Assembly (NCBI GenBank): GCA_944381365.1
Contig: CALWKW010000005.1
Coordinates: 1-64,000, forward strand
DNA from: an uncultured Christensenellaceae bacterium
GTDB taxonomy: Bacteria > Bacillota > Clostridia > Christensenellales > UBA3700
Direction: 5' to 3'
Length of the DNA stretch: 64,000 nt
The notes under the pieces are model-generated. The model saw nothing but the letters and a program-made list of their open reading frames with translations, did no database searches and was not told where the DNA came from. A program made the translations under genes and the position numbers. Positions 34,736-43,757 of the stretch are shown here, piece by piece (the first letter of the stretch is position 1; each line of letters starts with the position of its first letter).

Positions 34736-35320
34736 ATGAAAGATATCGATATGATAGCAGACGAAGAACAAATAAAAATGATGAATGAAGAGTACAAAAA
34801 GCTGGGAATATTGGACAAGGAAAATCTTATGGACGACAAAATCGGCTCAAAGCCGCAAGAGAAGGGCAAAGAGACAATCGGCATCGATAATGACCAAAAT
34901 ATTTGCCGACAAAAAGCTTTGTCAAAAAGCAAAATAATAAAAGTGCCTTATCCTATATATATGCAAAGCGATTGTATAAGATATTGCGAATTGTGCGAGC
35001 TTGCAGGCGGGATAATAAACAATCTCGACAAAAATTTTGTCGAAAAAAACAAAGATATCTTGAGATATATCTACACGATTGAGGACAAAAACAGCATTTA
35101 TGTCAAAGCACTTGCAAATCTTAAAGGCGATATCAGGGTAGATATCCGCCCTATGCCTTTTATAGAGGCAATGAAAAATCTTGTCGGCATTATGACAAAT
35201 CAGATAATGCTGCTTGACAAAATATTGAGCTATGACAAGAGCGAAAACAGCAAAGAAATAAGACTCAATCAATTAGGAGCCACGGCTTGCATGCAAAGCT
35301 TGTTTTTAGTGGGTATCTGA
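34736..35320 (+). CDS. Conserved-looking protein of unknown function
   Basis: 194 residues, not recognised. A charged N-terminal third (to about residue 65) is followed by a mostly helical domain with CIRYCELCELAGGIINNLDKN and VKALANLKGDIRVDIRPMPFIEAM. No membrane segment or signal. Its 3' end overlaps by 15 bases the 3' end of the convergent esterase gene. Confidence 0.6.
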   Translation: MKDIDMIADEEQIKMMNEEYKKLGILDKENLMDDKIGSKPQEKGKETIGIDNDQNICRQKALSKSKIIKVPYPIYMQSDCIRYCELCELAGGIINNLDKNFVEKNKDILRYIYTIEDKNSIYVKALANLKGDIRVDIRPMPFIEAMKNLVGIMTNQIMLLDKILSYDKSENSKEIRLNQLGATACMQSLFLVGI

Positions 35321-36388
35321 AGAGTTTTCAGCACTATTTTGCTTGGAAAACAGCCATTTTTTCCAAGGTTGGTTTTTATAAAACTTGGGAGCGAGAGAGT
35401 GTCCGTATTTTTGATATAAGGAAAATTTTATATCGTAATTTTTGCTTTTGAGAATATCATAAAGATTTTTATCGTCAAGATAGGATACAACTTTATCGTT
35501 TTGAGCATGTGCCGACCATATCTTTTCGTTTTTGAATCTTTGAGCATCGAATTCTTCTGAATACAAAGAGGGCATATATCCCATAAGAGGTATGGCTCCT
35601 GCATAAAAATTCGGATTGTTGTATAAAGAATACCACACGCAAGCCCCGCCAAAAGATATACCCGAAATATAAATTCTGTCTTTGTCGATATTATATTTTT
35701 GGCACAACAATTCTATAAGACTTCGCAAAGAGCGGGTATAGATATTTATTGTGGCGATATTGTCATCGGAAAAAGCACGGCACTGAGGTATAAGCACAAA
35801 GCTTTCTTCGGATTTTATTTTTATGCCTACGGTAAGATATTCTAATAGCGGAAAAATATTTTTTTGACCTATGCCGCCTGCTCCGTGAAGATATACAAAA
35901 AGCGGCTTTTTAGTATCCGACTTGCAAGTTTTGAGGCGAAAAGGATATTGAATGGTATTAGAAGTGTCGACAAACTCGCAGTTTTTGTAATTTGCAATAC
36001 AAGATTTTTTAAAAATTATAGTATTTTCTTTATAGTTGTTTTGTATGTAATCGGCAGCTTTTTTATTATTATCCAAATTATCTTGGCATTTGTCGCAAGT
36101 TTTAAAAAGCTTTTTTACGGAAAATCTGCATATTTTTTTCTCAACAAAATCTGACATATCCACTCTGTACAGAATATTATCTTCCCCTACAAAATCCATG
36201 AGAAGTTGGGAAAGAATATTTTGCTGAGCATTGTCGATATTTAGATTTTCGACAACATCTTTTTTTGCGAGCAAAAAAATCTCAGGCTTGTCGGCTTCGT
36301 CAAATTCTATTACAGAATAATTGTTTTTGTCATATACGATATAGTTTTCAAACAATATTTTGTTTTTGATAATACTATAGTACTTCAT
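35306..36388 (-). CDS. Intracellular esterase of the feruloyl/acetyl-xylan (Esterase_phd) type
   Basis: 360 residues. The N-terminal 150 residues are unassigned; the C-terminal part is an alpha/beta hydrolase with YLHGAGGIG (oxyanion loop, about 166-174), YISGISFGGACVW (nucleophile Ser in GISFGG, about 250), AHAQNDKVV (Asp, about 300) and YGHSLAP (His, about 338). No export signal, so it would deacylate imported oligosaccharides. It lies 7 bases downstream of the GH20 hexosaminidase gene, which suggests one glycan-use operon. Confidence 0.78.
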   Translation of the reverse strand: MKYYSIIKNKILFENYIVYDKNNYSVIEFDEADKPEIFLLAKKDVVENLNIDNAQQNILSQLLMDFVGEDNILYRVDMSDFVEKKICRFSVKKLFKTCDKCQDNLDNNKKAADYIQNNYKENTIIFKKSCIANYKNCEFVDTSNTIQYPFRLKTCKSDTKKPLFVYLHGAGGIGQKNIFPLLEYLTVGIKIKSEESFVLIPQCRAFSDDNIATINIYTRSLRSLIELLCQKYNIDKDRIYISGISFGGACVWYSLYNNPNFYAGAIPLMGYMPSLYSEEFDAQRFKNEKIWSAHAQNDKVVSYLDDKNLYDILKSKNYDIKFSLYQKYGHSLAPKFYKNQPWKKWLFSKQNSAENSSDTH

Positions 36389-36395
36389 TGGATAT

Positions 36396-37928
36396 TTATT
36401 TGGTTTTTTTGTTGAGTTTTTTTGCGAGTTTTGCTACCTTTTTGTTGTCCTTTAATATGTGTAGTCCTTCCCAATGCAAGGGGCGGCGATTAAACCATAT
36501 AAATTCAAAAAACTGTCTTGTCTTGTTGAGGACAGAGTTTGAATAACTTGTGGTAGGATATCCTTTATCGAGAAGATACATAGTATGCGAATCAAGTCTT
36601 TTGAGGAAAGCTCTGTAATCTTTTTGCGATTCATCGATGTCTGTCCACATTACTTCGGAAAGAGCTGACAATCTCGGCAAAGTCATGTGCAAGGCTTTTT
36701 TGTAGTCGGGTACATATTCTGACCAAAGACATGCTTCTACACCTACCAAACGGCTTTTGTCGGCTGTGATAATGGGGTTGAATTCATAGCTAGACTTAAG
36801 CGAAACGGTCTTTTCGGGCAAGTCGAGATAACATTTCATCGAATCGGAATTTATGTATTGTCTTCCTTCATCGAATTCTTTAAAAGTGCTTTCTTTGTTT
36901 TCGGGGTATGCCCAAAGCTGCCATATCACTTCTTTGTTTGTAATGCCTGTGGGAGATGCTTCGTTCCACATGACAGCCTTTTTGCCTTTTGATTTTAGGT
37001 ATTCATACACACGATTTGTAAAATACGATTGAAGTTCTTCTTCGTTTTTGAGATTTTCGTCTTTGATGCGTTGTTGACAATGGGGACAGAGTTTCCATCT
37101 TGTCTTGGGAGCTTCGTCTCCGCCGATATGTATATAGTCGCTTTCAAACACATCGCATACTTCGTCAAGCACGTTTTTGACAAATTCAAAAGTGCTTTCT
37201 TTGCCTGCACACATGATATCGTGTTTTACGCCCCAATGGTGTGCGACATTAAGATTTCTGTCAAAACAACTGAGATACGGATAGCATGCCAAAGCCGATT
37301 GGGTATGTCCCGGCATATCTATTTCGGGAATAAGCTCTATATTTTTTTCCTTGCAATATGCCACAAGTTCTTTTAGCTGCGTTTGAGTATAAAAACCGCT
37401 GTGTTTTTTTCTAGAAAAATTAGTACCTTTTCGTATGCTGCCTTTTAAAGTGAGAAGAGGATATTTTTTTATTTCCATACGCCAGCCTTGGTCTTCTGTG
37501 ATATGGATATGAAACTTGTTGATTTTGTGATATACGCACAAGTCTACAAGTTTTTTTATTTGAGGAAGAGGCATAAAATATCTTCCCACATCGAGCATAA
37601 ATCCTCTGTAAGCAAATCGGGGATAGTCCTTTATCGAGCAAAAAGGAATATTGAAATCATAATTGAAAAGAAGCTGACACAAAGTCGTATAGGCATAGAG
37701 TAAGCCTTGTTGAGAGCTTGCCTTGACAGAAATGCCGTTGTTGTCTATATCCAAAGTATAAGCTTCGGGGTTTTTGATATCGTCAATCATAAGATCGGGT
37801 ACAATCTCAAAGTTTACGCCAAGATTCTTCAAATCCGACATATAGTTGTCGAGAGAAAGAGGGATTTTTTTGACAGTCAGAATACCTGTCGAAGTTTTGC
37901 ATGAATAAGGCAAGGGTATGATTTTCAA
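36396..37928 (-). CDS. GH20 beta-N-acetylhexosaminidase
   Basis: 510 residues starting at TTG, chosen because AGGAGG lies 7 bases upstream; an ATG 51 bases earlier has no ribosome binding site. A GH20b-like N-domain (1-105) leads to the barrel: RGFMLDVGRYF (about 108-118), KFHIHITEDQGWR (about 138-150), EIDMPGHTQSAL (about 202-213) and HIGGDEAPKTRW with the catalytic pair D271-E272. The substrate-assisted mechanism releases terminal GlcNAc or GalNAc. No signal peptide. First gene of a pair with the esterase. Confidence 0.93.
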   Translation of the reverse strand: MKIIPLPYSCKTSTGILTVKKIPLSLDNYMSDLKNLGVNFEIVPDLMIDDIKNPEAYTLDIDNNGISVKASSQQGLLYAYTTLCQLLFNYDFNIPFCSIKDYPRFAYRGFMLDVGRYFMPLPQIKKLVDLCVYHKINKFHIHITEDQGWRMEIKKYPLLTLKGSIRKGTNFSRKKHSGFYTQTQLKELVAYCKEKNIELIPEIDMPGHTQSALACYPYLSCFDRNLNVAHHWGVKHDIMCAGKESTFEFVKNVLDEVCDVFESDYIHIGGDEAPKTRWKLCPHCQQRIKDENLKNEEELQSYFTNRVYEYLKSKGKKAVMWNEASPTGITNKEVIWQLWAYPENKESTFKEFDEGRQYINSDSMKCYLDLPEKTVSLKSSYEFNPIITADKSRLVGVEACLWSEYVPDYKKALHMTLPRLSALSEVMWTDIDESQKDYRAFLKRLDSHTMYLLDKGYPTTSYSNSVLNKTRQFFEFIWFNRRPLHWEGLHILKDNKKVAKLAKKLNKKTK

Positions 37929-38099
37929 TTTTATATCCTCCTGAAAACAATTTGCAGCCGTAAAAATGGTATTTTCCATAATCGTCCATATACATTATAA
38001 TATCGTGATAATAACTTGTCAATGGAGAAATCAAAGAGAGAATATATTGAAAATTCGACACATATACATAGAAATAGTGACAAAATCGAATGCAACGAG

Positions 38100-38143
38100 T
38101 TATCCACACAAACAAGTGTTTTTGTGGATAACTCTGTGGATAA
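38100..38143. promoter_or_regulatory. Cluster of three perfect DnaA boxes
   Basis: TTATCCACA at 38100-38108 and its complement TGTGGATAA at 38123-38131 and 38135-38143, all exact consensus. The last two are a tandem 12-bp direct repeat (TGTGGATAACTC), and the first two form a 12-bp inverted repeat. Located between divergent GH20 and cwlD genes (279-base gap 37929-38207). DnaA binding is inferred from sequence. Confidence 0.75.
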
Positions 38144-38207
38144 CTCGGCTTTTAGCGGGGATTTTGTGAACAAACAAGGGTTTAAAGAGAGATTTGGGGA
38201 CATAAGT

Positions 38208-38909
38208 ATGGTAATAAAAATTTTGTCGAAAAAGTCTATAATTATAGCTGTTTTATGTTGTGTAATTCCTGTTTTTTGCATATTCGCTTTTGCTATGTCC
38301 AAAGAAGTGGCAAAAACAGCGGGTAGTGACAATTTTTATTACGGTACTATCGTGGTGGATGCGGGGCACGGCGGTATAGATGGGGGTGTCGTGGGCTCTT
38401 TGGGTATAAAGGAAAGCGACATAAACTTAAGACTTGCAAAAATTCTAGAGAAGAAATTGTCGGAAAACAACTTCAAGGTGGTCATGACACGCACCACTGA
38501 AAATTCTTTGTCTAATATCAAGCGAATAGATATGCAGATGCGAAAGGATATTATCGTCAAAGCTTCGCCTATTGCGGTAATAAGTCTTCATGTCAACAAA
38601 TTCAGCGATTCTTCGAGAAGAGGCGTGCAGGTGTTTTATGACGATTTGAAAGTGGGCAAGGACTTCGGAGATTTTTTGCAGTCCTATCTCAATGAAAATA
38701 TCAACTCAAAATACAGCAAAAGAAGCGATTACAACGCAATAGCAGGCGATTTGTTTATCACAAAATGCGTGAAGGTTCCCTCGGTAATAGTGGAATGCGG
38801 TTTTATCTCAAACAAAGAGGACGAAAGACTTCTCATGCAGTACAGCTTTTGTCAGGATTTGTGCGATAGAATTTGTCAGGCGGTTTGTATTCTCAACAAT
38901 CCCGAATAA
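38208..38909 (+). CDS. cwlD: N-acetylmuramoyl-L-alanine amidase, CwlD-like
   Basis: 233 residues from the ATG after GGGGA; the frame is open further upstream but through the DnaA-box region and with no homology. One N-terminal membrane helix (about 9-30). The Amidase_3 zinc site is complete: H54 (VDAGHGG), E69 (IKESD), H128 (SLHVN) and catalytic E196 (VIVECGFISNKED). CwlD with PdaA makes muramic delta-lactam in the spore cortex; a deacetylase gene follows, which strengthens the sporulation assignment. Confidence 0.88.
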   Translation: MVIKILSKKSIIIAVLCCVIPVFCIFAFAMSKEVAKTAGSDNFYYGTIVVDAGHGGIDGGVVGSLGIKESDINLRLAKILEKKLSENNFKVVMTRTTENSLSNIKRIDMQMRKDIIVKASPIAVISLHVNKFSDSSRRGVQVFYDDLKVGKDFGDFLQSYLNENINSKYSKRSDYNAIAGDLFITKCVKVPSVIVECGFISNKEDERLLMQYSFCQDLCDRICQAVCILNNPE

Positions 38910-39099
38910 TTTATGTACAAGTATGAACAAGATATTTTGATATCGAAAAAGTGCAGTTTGGGGCAAAAAGATTTTAATGAAAAGTCGTGTTTTGATTTTA
39001 TCTACAAAAGCCTTATAAGGAAAATAAAACCAAAAAAGGTATAATAAAATTTTATCTCCACATATTAGACTTGGCAAATACATTGAATGCGAGGTCGGT

Positions 39100-40050
39100 A
39101 TGTCAAGATTTTACAGATTGAGAACAAAAGCGGTATTATATGGCTTGGCTGTTTTTTTGCTTTTTGTGATGCTCAGTCTTTTTTTTCGCACTTTGAATAT
39201 CAATTTTTACGGCGGTTTTTCAAATAATAATGACGGCATAAAAGCTGAATATACTCTTGATATGTCAAAAGACAAAACTTTTTTTTCTCAAAAGTCTCAA
39301 AATCTAGGAGACCTTACGATATTGATGTATCATAATGTACTCAAAAAGGACAAAAAAGAGAGCGTTTATTGTATCAACGAAAACTCTTTGAGAGAGGATT
39401 TTGAATATTTGAAAAAAAACGGATACAAAGTCATAGATTTCAAAACGCTTTTAAAAAGTGTAGAGAATGCCTCTTTGTTGCCTGAAAAAGCAGTAATTAT
39501 CACATTTGATGACGGTTATCTCAACAATGTAAAATATGCTTTGCCGCTTTTGAAAGAATACGATTATTCGGCATTGTTTTCCGTGGTAGGAAGTTATACT
39601 TTGCTCAACAGTTCAAACCCTTTGGTGGGCGGCGATTTTGTATATCTCGATTGGAATGAAATAGCCAAAATAAGCAAGGATGAGCATATCGAGATAGGAC
39701 TGCATTCTTATGATTTTCACGAATTAAGACCAAGACTCGGAGTATCACAGCTAAAAAGCGAGAGCGATGAAGAGTACAAAAAGATATTTGAAGAAGATAC
39801 AGAAAAACTTTTAAAAGCCTTGAAAAAATCAGGTGTCAAGAGCGGATACGAAAAGATATATACCTATCCTTTCGGAAAGTACAACAAAATAAGCGAAAGC
39901 GTGCTGAAAGAAAAAGGTGTACAAATTACGCTTACCTGCAATGAGGGTATAAATCATATAAAAGCTCATGACGAATTGTATTTGCTCAAAAGAATCAACA
40001 GAGATGCGACAAAGAATTCTCTAAAAGAAATTCTTGCAAAATACGAATGA
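39100..40050 (+). CDS. Membrane-anchored polysaccharide deacetylase (NodB domain)
   Basis: 316 residues with a membrane helix at about 11-30. NodB motifs: TFDDGY (135-140, catalytic Asp and metal Asp), HSYDFH (201-206, metal His pair) and TYPFGKYN (about 252). An MYHNV entry motif at about 76-80 is typical of PdaB/PgaB-like enzymes. It should remove acetyl groups from extracellular glycan. Position after cwlD suggests a role in cortex peptidoglycan like PdaA, though an exopolysaccharide target is possible. Confidence 0.85.
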   Translation: MSRFYRLRTKAVLYGLAVFLLFVMLSLFFRTLNINFYGGFSNNNDGIKAEYTLDMSKDKTFFSQKSQNLGDLTILMYHNVLKKDKKESVYCINENSLREDFEYLKKNGYKVIDFKTLLKSVENASLLPEKAVIITFDDGYLNNVKYALPLLKEYDYSALFSVVGSYTLLNSSNPLVGGDFVYLDWNEIAKISKDEHIEIGLHSYDFHELRPRLGVSQLKSESDEEYKKIFEEDTEKLLKALKKSGVKSGYEKIYTYPFGKYNKISESVLKEKGVQITLTCNEGINHIKAHDELYLLKRINRDATKNSLKEILAKYE

Positions 40051-40155
40051 TAAAATTTATAAATTGTATTCAATCGCAAACCACTCGATTTACTTTTTAT
40101 AAAAAGATGATATAATTAAGATAGTTTTTAATAAAGATACAGAAGGAGAGGCAAT

Positions 40156-40467
40156 ATGAGTTTTTATGACGAAGTATATAAAGTAGTAAAACTTATCCCT
40201 GAAGGCAAGGTGGCGACTTATGGTCAGATAGCAAAAATACTTTGTTCGCCAAAGGCATCGAGAGCAGTGGGATATGCTTTGCACTTCAATCCTCTCCCGG
40301 GCATTATTCCTTGCCACAGAGTCGTCAACAGAGAGGGATACCTTGCTCCTGCGTTTGCTTTCGGCGGAATGGATTGTCAGGCAGAGCTTTTGAAAAAAGA
40401 AGGCGTATTCTGCGATGAAAACTATAAGGTGGATTTGAAGGTATATCAATGGAAGGAGGGCTTATGA
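40156..40467 (+). CDS. Short O6-alkylguanine-DNA alkyltransferase-like protein
   Basis: 103 residues: only the DNA-binding/active-site domain of the MGMT/Ogt family. TYGQIAKILCSPKASRAVGYALHFNP carries the helix-turn-helix and arginine finger, and the alkyl-acceptor Cys is present in IIPCHRVV. Short forms with PCHR occur in many Bacillota; alkyltransferase-like (ATL) proteins instead have Trp here, so this one may be active. Good AGAAGGAG site. Its stop overlaps the start of the next gene (ATGA). Confidence 0.88.
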   Translation: MSFYDEVYKVVKLIPEGKVATYGQIAKILCSPKASRAVGYALHFNPLPGIIPCHRVVNREGYLAPAFAFGGMDCQAELLKKEGVFCDENYKVDLKVYQWKEGL

Positions 40468-41357
40468 CAAAATCAAGACGCATAGAGTATGTGTGCGATT
40501 TTGACGGCACTTGCGATGATATACTAAAGCAAAAGGGGATATCGTCAAGCATAAGAGTCATGCTCAGAAAGAGAATGGGACTTGTGTGTCTTTTGGAAGA
40601 CGGCAGGGAAATTCCTGTCATATTGACAAAAAGACTCTCAAAAGGCGATAAAATCTGCATATACCTAGAAGATGACGATATAGTACATATTCCCCCTTGC
40701 GACACCAAGATAAATATAGTCTATGAAGACGAGGACATCGCCGTAATAGACAAGCCCGCAGGCATTGCCGTAATACCCGTAAAAAATCATTACGGCAGAA
40801 GTCTTGCAAACTGTCTTGCAAATATCTAGGGAGATTTTGTCTATCGTCCCGTCAACAGACTTGACAGAGATACATCGGGACTTATGATTGTCGCAAAAAA
40901 TTCTCTTGCACACAGCTTGCTTACGGGCAAGACAACAAGACAATATCTTGCACTTTGCCAAGGTGTTTTCGACAAAGAAAAATATCCTTTAAAAGGCACG
41001 ATAGACAAGCCTTTGGCACGCATGGAAAACAGCATGAAAAGATATGTGTCCGATGACGGCGAAAGAGCAATTACTCACTATGAATTCATAAAGCAATACG
41101 ATGAATATTTTTTGTGCAGATTTTTGCTTGAGACAGGCAGAACGCATCAGATAAGAGTACATATATCGGATATGGGATATCCGCTTTGCTGTGACAAGCT
41201 TTACAATGATTTTGCTCACCCCGTGGTATGCCCGAACGGCAAAATTTTGGACAGGCAGGCTCTTCACAGTTTTTCGCTTGCTTTCAAGCATCCTTTGATG
41301 GGAAAAGATATGTATTTTGAGTCAAAGCCTGAATTTTGCAATGACAGCGATTTTTAG
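40464..41357 (+). pseudogene. RluD-family pseudouridine synthase gene interrupted by an in-frame TAG
   Basis: 298 codons with AAGGAGGG before the ATG, and an ATGA overlap with the previous gene. Codons 1-121 give an S4-like domain and the start of the synthase domain (YEDEDIAVIDKPAGIAVIPV). Codon 122 is TAG (40827-40829). The same frame then continues with GDFVYRPVNRLDRDTSGLM, which holds the catalytic Asp D134 in NRLDRD, and runs to a normal end including LLETGRTHQIRVHI. One base change (for example from TGG or CAG) explains the break. Other genes here end in TAG, so general reassignment is unlikely. Recent mutation, readthrough or sequence error are all possible. Confidence 0.85.
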
Positions 41358-41433
41358 TTTTTTATATAGAATAAAGCTTTGAATTTTCTGCCTTAAATTT
41401 ATGCCGTAATATGGCTTAGAAATGTTTTCGCTA

Positions 41434-41463
41434 TTGACTATTATATTGAAAATAATATATAAT
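41434..41463 (+). promoter_or_regulatory. Promoter of the alcohol dehydrogenase-thiN unit
   Basis: TTGACT at 41434-41439, 18-nt spacer, TATAAT at 41458-41463. Confidence 0.75.
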
Positions 41464-41495
41464 GATAAAGTAATTATTTTATCAGCGAGGTGCTT

Positions 41496-42707
41496 ATGAA
41501 TATTTTCGAAAAAGGATGGTGCAGATTTTTTCAGAAGGCGATTTATGTATGTTCGCCTTTTTTGCCGTGGCGTCAGCCTGAAATTCTAAATTTCAAAGAA
41601 GGCATAAAGGACTTGCCCGAATTTATTGAGAAAAAGGGTATTAAGAGCGTGCTTGTCGTCACCGGTCCCAATCTTTACAGACTCGGTGCACCCATGCCTA
41701 TTATTGACGGACTCAAAGAAAGAGGCATCAACTGCGTAGTTTATCACGATACTGTCGCAAATCCCACTATCGAGAATGTAGAAGAGGCACTCAAAATGTA
41801 TCATGAAGGCAAGTGCGAATGTATTGTCGCATTCGGCGGCGGTTCGCCTATGGATTGTGCTAAAGTAGTGGCGGCAAGAGTAGTGCGTCCCAAAAAGCCT
41901 GTCAGCAAAATGAAAGGACTTCTCAAGATAAGAAAGAAAATTCCCACATTCATTGCTATACCTACGACTGCGGGTACGGGCAGCGAAACAACTCTCGCAG
42001 CTGTAATTTCCAATAGTCAGACTCACGAAAAATACGCTATCAACGACCACAGCATTATTCCTCATTATGCCATACTCGATGCGTCTCTTACGGTAGGGCT
42101 TCCTCCCAAGACGACAGCGACCACGGGTATTGACGCACTTACTCACGCAGTCGAGGCATACATAGGAAAAAGCAATACAAAAGAGACAAAACTCATGGCA
42201 GAAAAAGCCGTAAAACTCATATTCGAAAATATCCTCAAGGCTTATGAGGACGGCTCGGATATTACCGCAAGAGAAAATATGCTCAAAGGCTCGTATTATG
42301 CAGGAGTAGCGTTTACGAGAGCTTATGTGGGTTATGTACATGCGATTGCACATACCTTGGGCGGATTTTATCATGTCGCACACGGCTTGGCAAATTCTGT
42401 GATTTTGCCTTATGTTTTGGATTATTACGGCAAAAGCGTGTATAAAAAACTCGCTCGTCTTGCAGACATAACAGGTTTGTCAAAGGACGGAGATACAGAC
42501 GAAGTCAAGGCCAAGAAATTTATTCAGGCAATAAGGGATATGAACAAAAAGATGGATATACCCGAAAAATTCGAGGGAATTATCAAACAAGAAGATATCC
42601 CCGTCATGGTAGAAAGAGCATACAAAGAGGCAAATCCTCTCTATCCCGTCCCCAAATTCATGGGCAAAAAAGAATTGAAAGAAATGTATATGAAGATATC
42701 GGGCTGA
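41496..42707 (+). CDS. Iron-containing alcohol dehydrogenase
   Basis: 403 residues from the ATG after GCGAGG. NAD(P)-binding GGGSPMD at 114-120 and PTTAGTGSE at about 155; metal ligands in GIDALTHAVEAY, VHAIAHTLGG and VAHGLANS. The type III alcohol dehydrogenase family reduces aldehydes such as lactaldehyde or butyraldehyde, or oxidises diols. If the aldolase at 26.6 kb yields lactaldehyde this enzyme could dispose of it, but no direct link is visible. thiN starts 1 base after its stop, so the two are co-transcribed. Confidence 0.92.
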   Translation: MNIFEKGWCRFFQKAIYVCSPFLPWRQPEILNFKEGIKDLPEFIEKKGIKSVLVVTGPNLYRLGAPMPIIDGLKERGINCVVYHDTVANPTIENVEEALKMYHEGKCECIVAFGGGSPMDCAKVVAARVVRPKKPVSKMKGLLKIRKKIPTFIAIPTTAGTGSETTLAAVISNSQTHEKYAINDHSIIPHYAILDASLTVGLPPKTTATTGIDALTHAVEAYIGKSNTKETKLMAEKAVKLIFENILKAYEDGSDITARENMLKGSYYAGVAFTRAYVGYVHAIAHTLGGFYHVAHGLANSVILPYVLDYYGKSVYKKLARLADITGLSKDGDTDEVKAKKFIQAIRDMNKKMDIPEKFEGIIKQEDIPVMVERAYKEANPLYPVPKFMGKKELKEMYMKISG

Positions 42708-42708
42708 T

Positions 42709-43320
42709 ATGAGATGCGTGCTTGTATGCGGAGGAGAGTTTGCTCCTCAAAAATTCAGTATTGAAAAAGACGATGTGCTTGTAGCTGTAGACAAAGGTTT
42801 TGACTATATCAAGGATGTGGCAAAACCGAGATATGTCGTAGGCGATTTTGATTCTTTGGGATATATCCCAGAGGGCTTGGAAGTGATAAGACACAATCCC
42901 ATAAAGGATTTTACAGACACTCAGCTTGCTTTGGAGTTTATGAGCGAAAAAGGATATGACGATTTTGTCATATACGGAGGTTTCGGAGGACGACTCGACC
43001 ACACTATCGCCAACATTCAGACGGCATACGACTTTGTCAAAAAAGGCAAAAAGATAAAGTTTGTCGCAAAGGATTGTCAGGCAGAATTTATCGTGTCTGA
43101 CAAAATTATGAATGGCGAAAAGGGCAGGTTCTTTTCATTGTTTTGTTTTGACAAAGCCGAGGGCGTGGACATTAAGGGAGCCAAGTACGAGATAAAAGAC
43201 AGCTGTCTTTCAAACGATTATCCTTTGGGTGTAAGCAATGAATTTACGGACAAAGAATGTCATATATCAGTCAAAAAAGGCATATTGCTTCTTATCGTCA
43301 ACGACAAAGGCATCGCATAA
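42709..43320 (+). CDS. thiN: Thiamine pyrophosphokinase
   Basis: 203 residues. VGDFDSLG (44-51), KDFTDTQLALE (66-76) and GGRLDH (93-98) are the signature motifs for Mg-ATP and thiamine binding. It makes thiamine diphosphate from thiamine. Starts 1 base after the alcohol dehydrogenase stop. No TPP riboswitch is seen upstream. Confidence 0.95.
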   Translation: MRCVLVCGGEFAPQKFSIEKDDVLVAVDKGFDYIKDVAKPRYVVGDFDSLGYIPEGLEVIRHNPIKDFTDTQLALEFMSEKGYDDFVIYGGFGGRLDHTIANIQTAYDFVKKGKKIKFVAKDCQAEFIVSDKIMNGEKGRFFSLFCFDKAEGVDIKGAKYEIKDSCLSNDYPLGVSNEFTDKECHISVKKGILLLIVNDKGIA

Positions 43321-43345
43321 AGATACAAAATACTTTTGCATAAAA

Positions 43346-43385
43346 AGAGAGAAAAAGATTTGATATCAAAAAACTCTCTTTTTTT
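43346..43385 (+). terminator. Weak terminator after thiN
   Basis: AAAGAGAG / CTCTCTTT stem with a large A-rich loop and a long T run. The gap 43321-43757 is otherwise very AT-rich DNA without a convincing gene. Confidence 0.5.
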
Positions 43386-43757
43386 ATTTATTTGCAAAAT
43401 TTGCTTGTCAAAATATTTATAAAATCTTATCATATAAAAGACAAATCGAATATAAAAATCCTCTTTTATATTGATGCTTTTTTTGAAAAAATAAAGAGAA
43501 AAAATACTAAAATAATTTTTTCAAAAATCATAAAAAATCGATGTTTTTTAAAAAAGATTTTATATATGAAAATATGCGGTTTTTTATAAGAAATACCCGC
43601 AAAAACACGCAAAAAAAGCATACAAAAATCAAGGAGTTTTTTATATAGAAAAGACAAGAAAAAATTCATTCAAAAATCTATGGCAAAAAATATTCCGCTT
43701 TTGATTTTTTAAGATATTTTTTTGTCAATAAAAGGATTTTTGAAAAAGGAAAACACA

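Noticed and set aside
38016..38207. N-terminal extension of cwlD through the DnaA-box region
   Set aside because: The extension has no similarity to amidases, and the ATG at 38208 has a GGGGA site followed by the expected membrane helix.
40827..40829. In-frame TAG as evidence of codon reassignment or pyrrolysine
   Set aside because: Several intact genes here end in TAG at the right place and no pyl genes are visible.
43392..43589. 65-codon + strand frame in the AT-rich gap after thiN
   Set aside because: Lys/Ile/Phe composition expected from AT-rich DNA, no ribosome binding site, no context.
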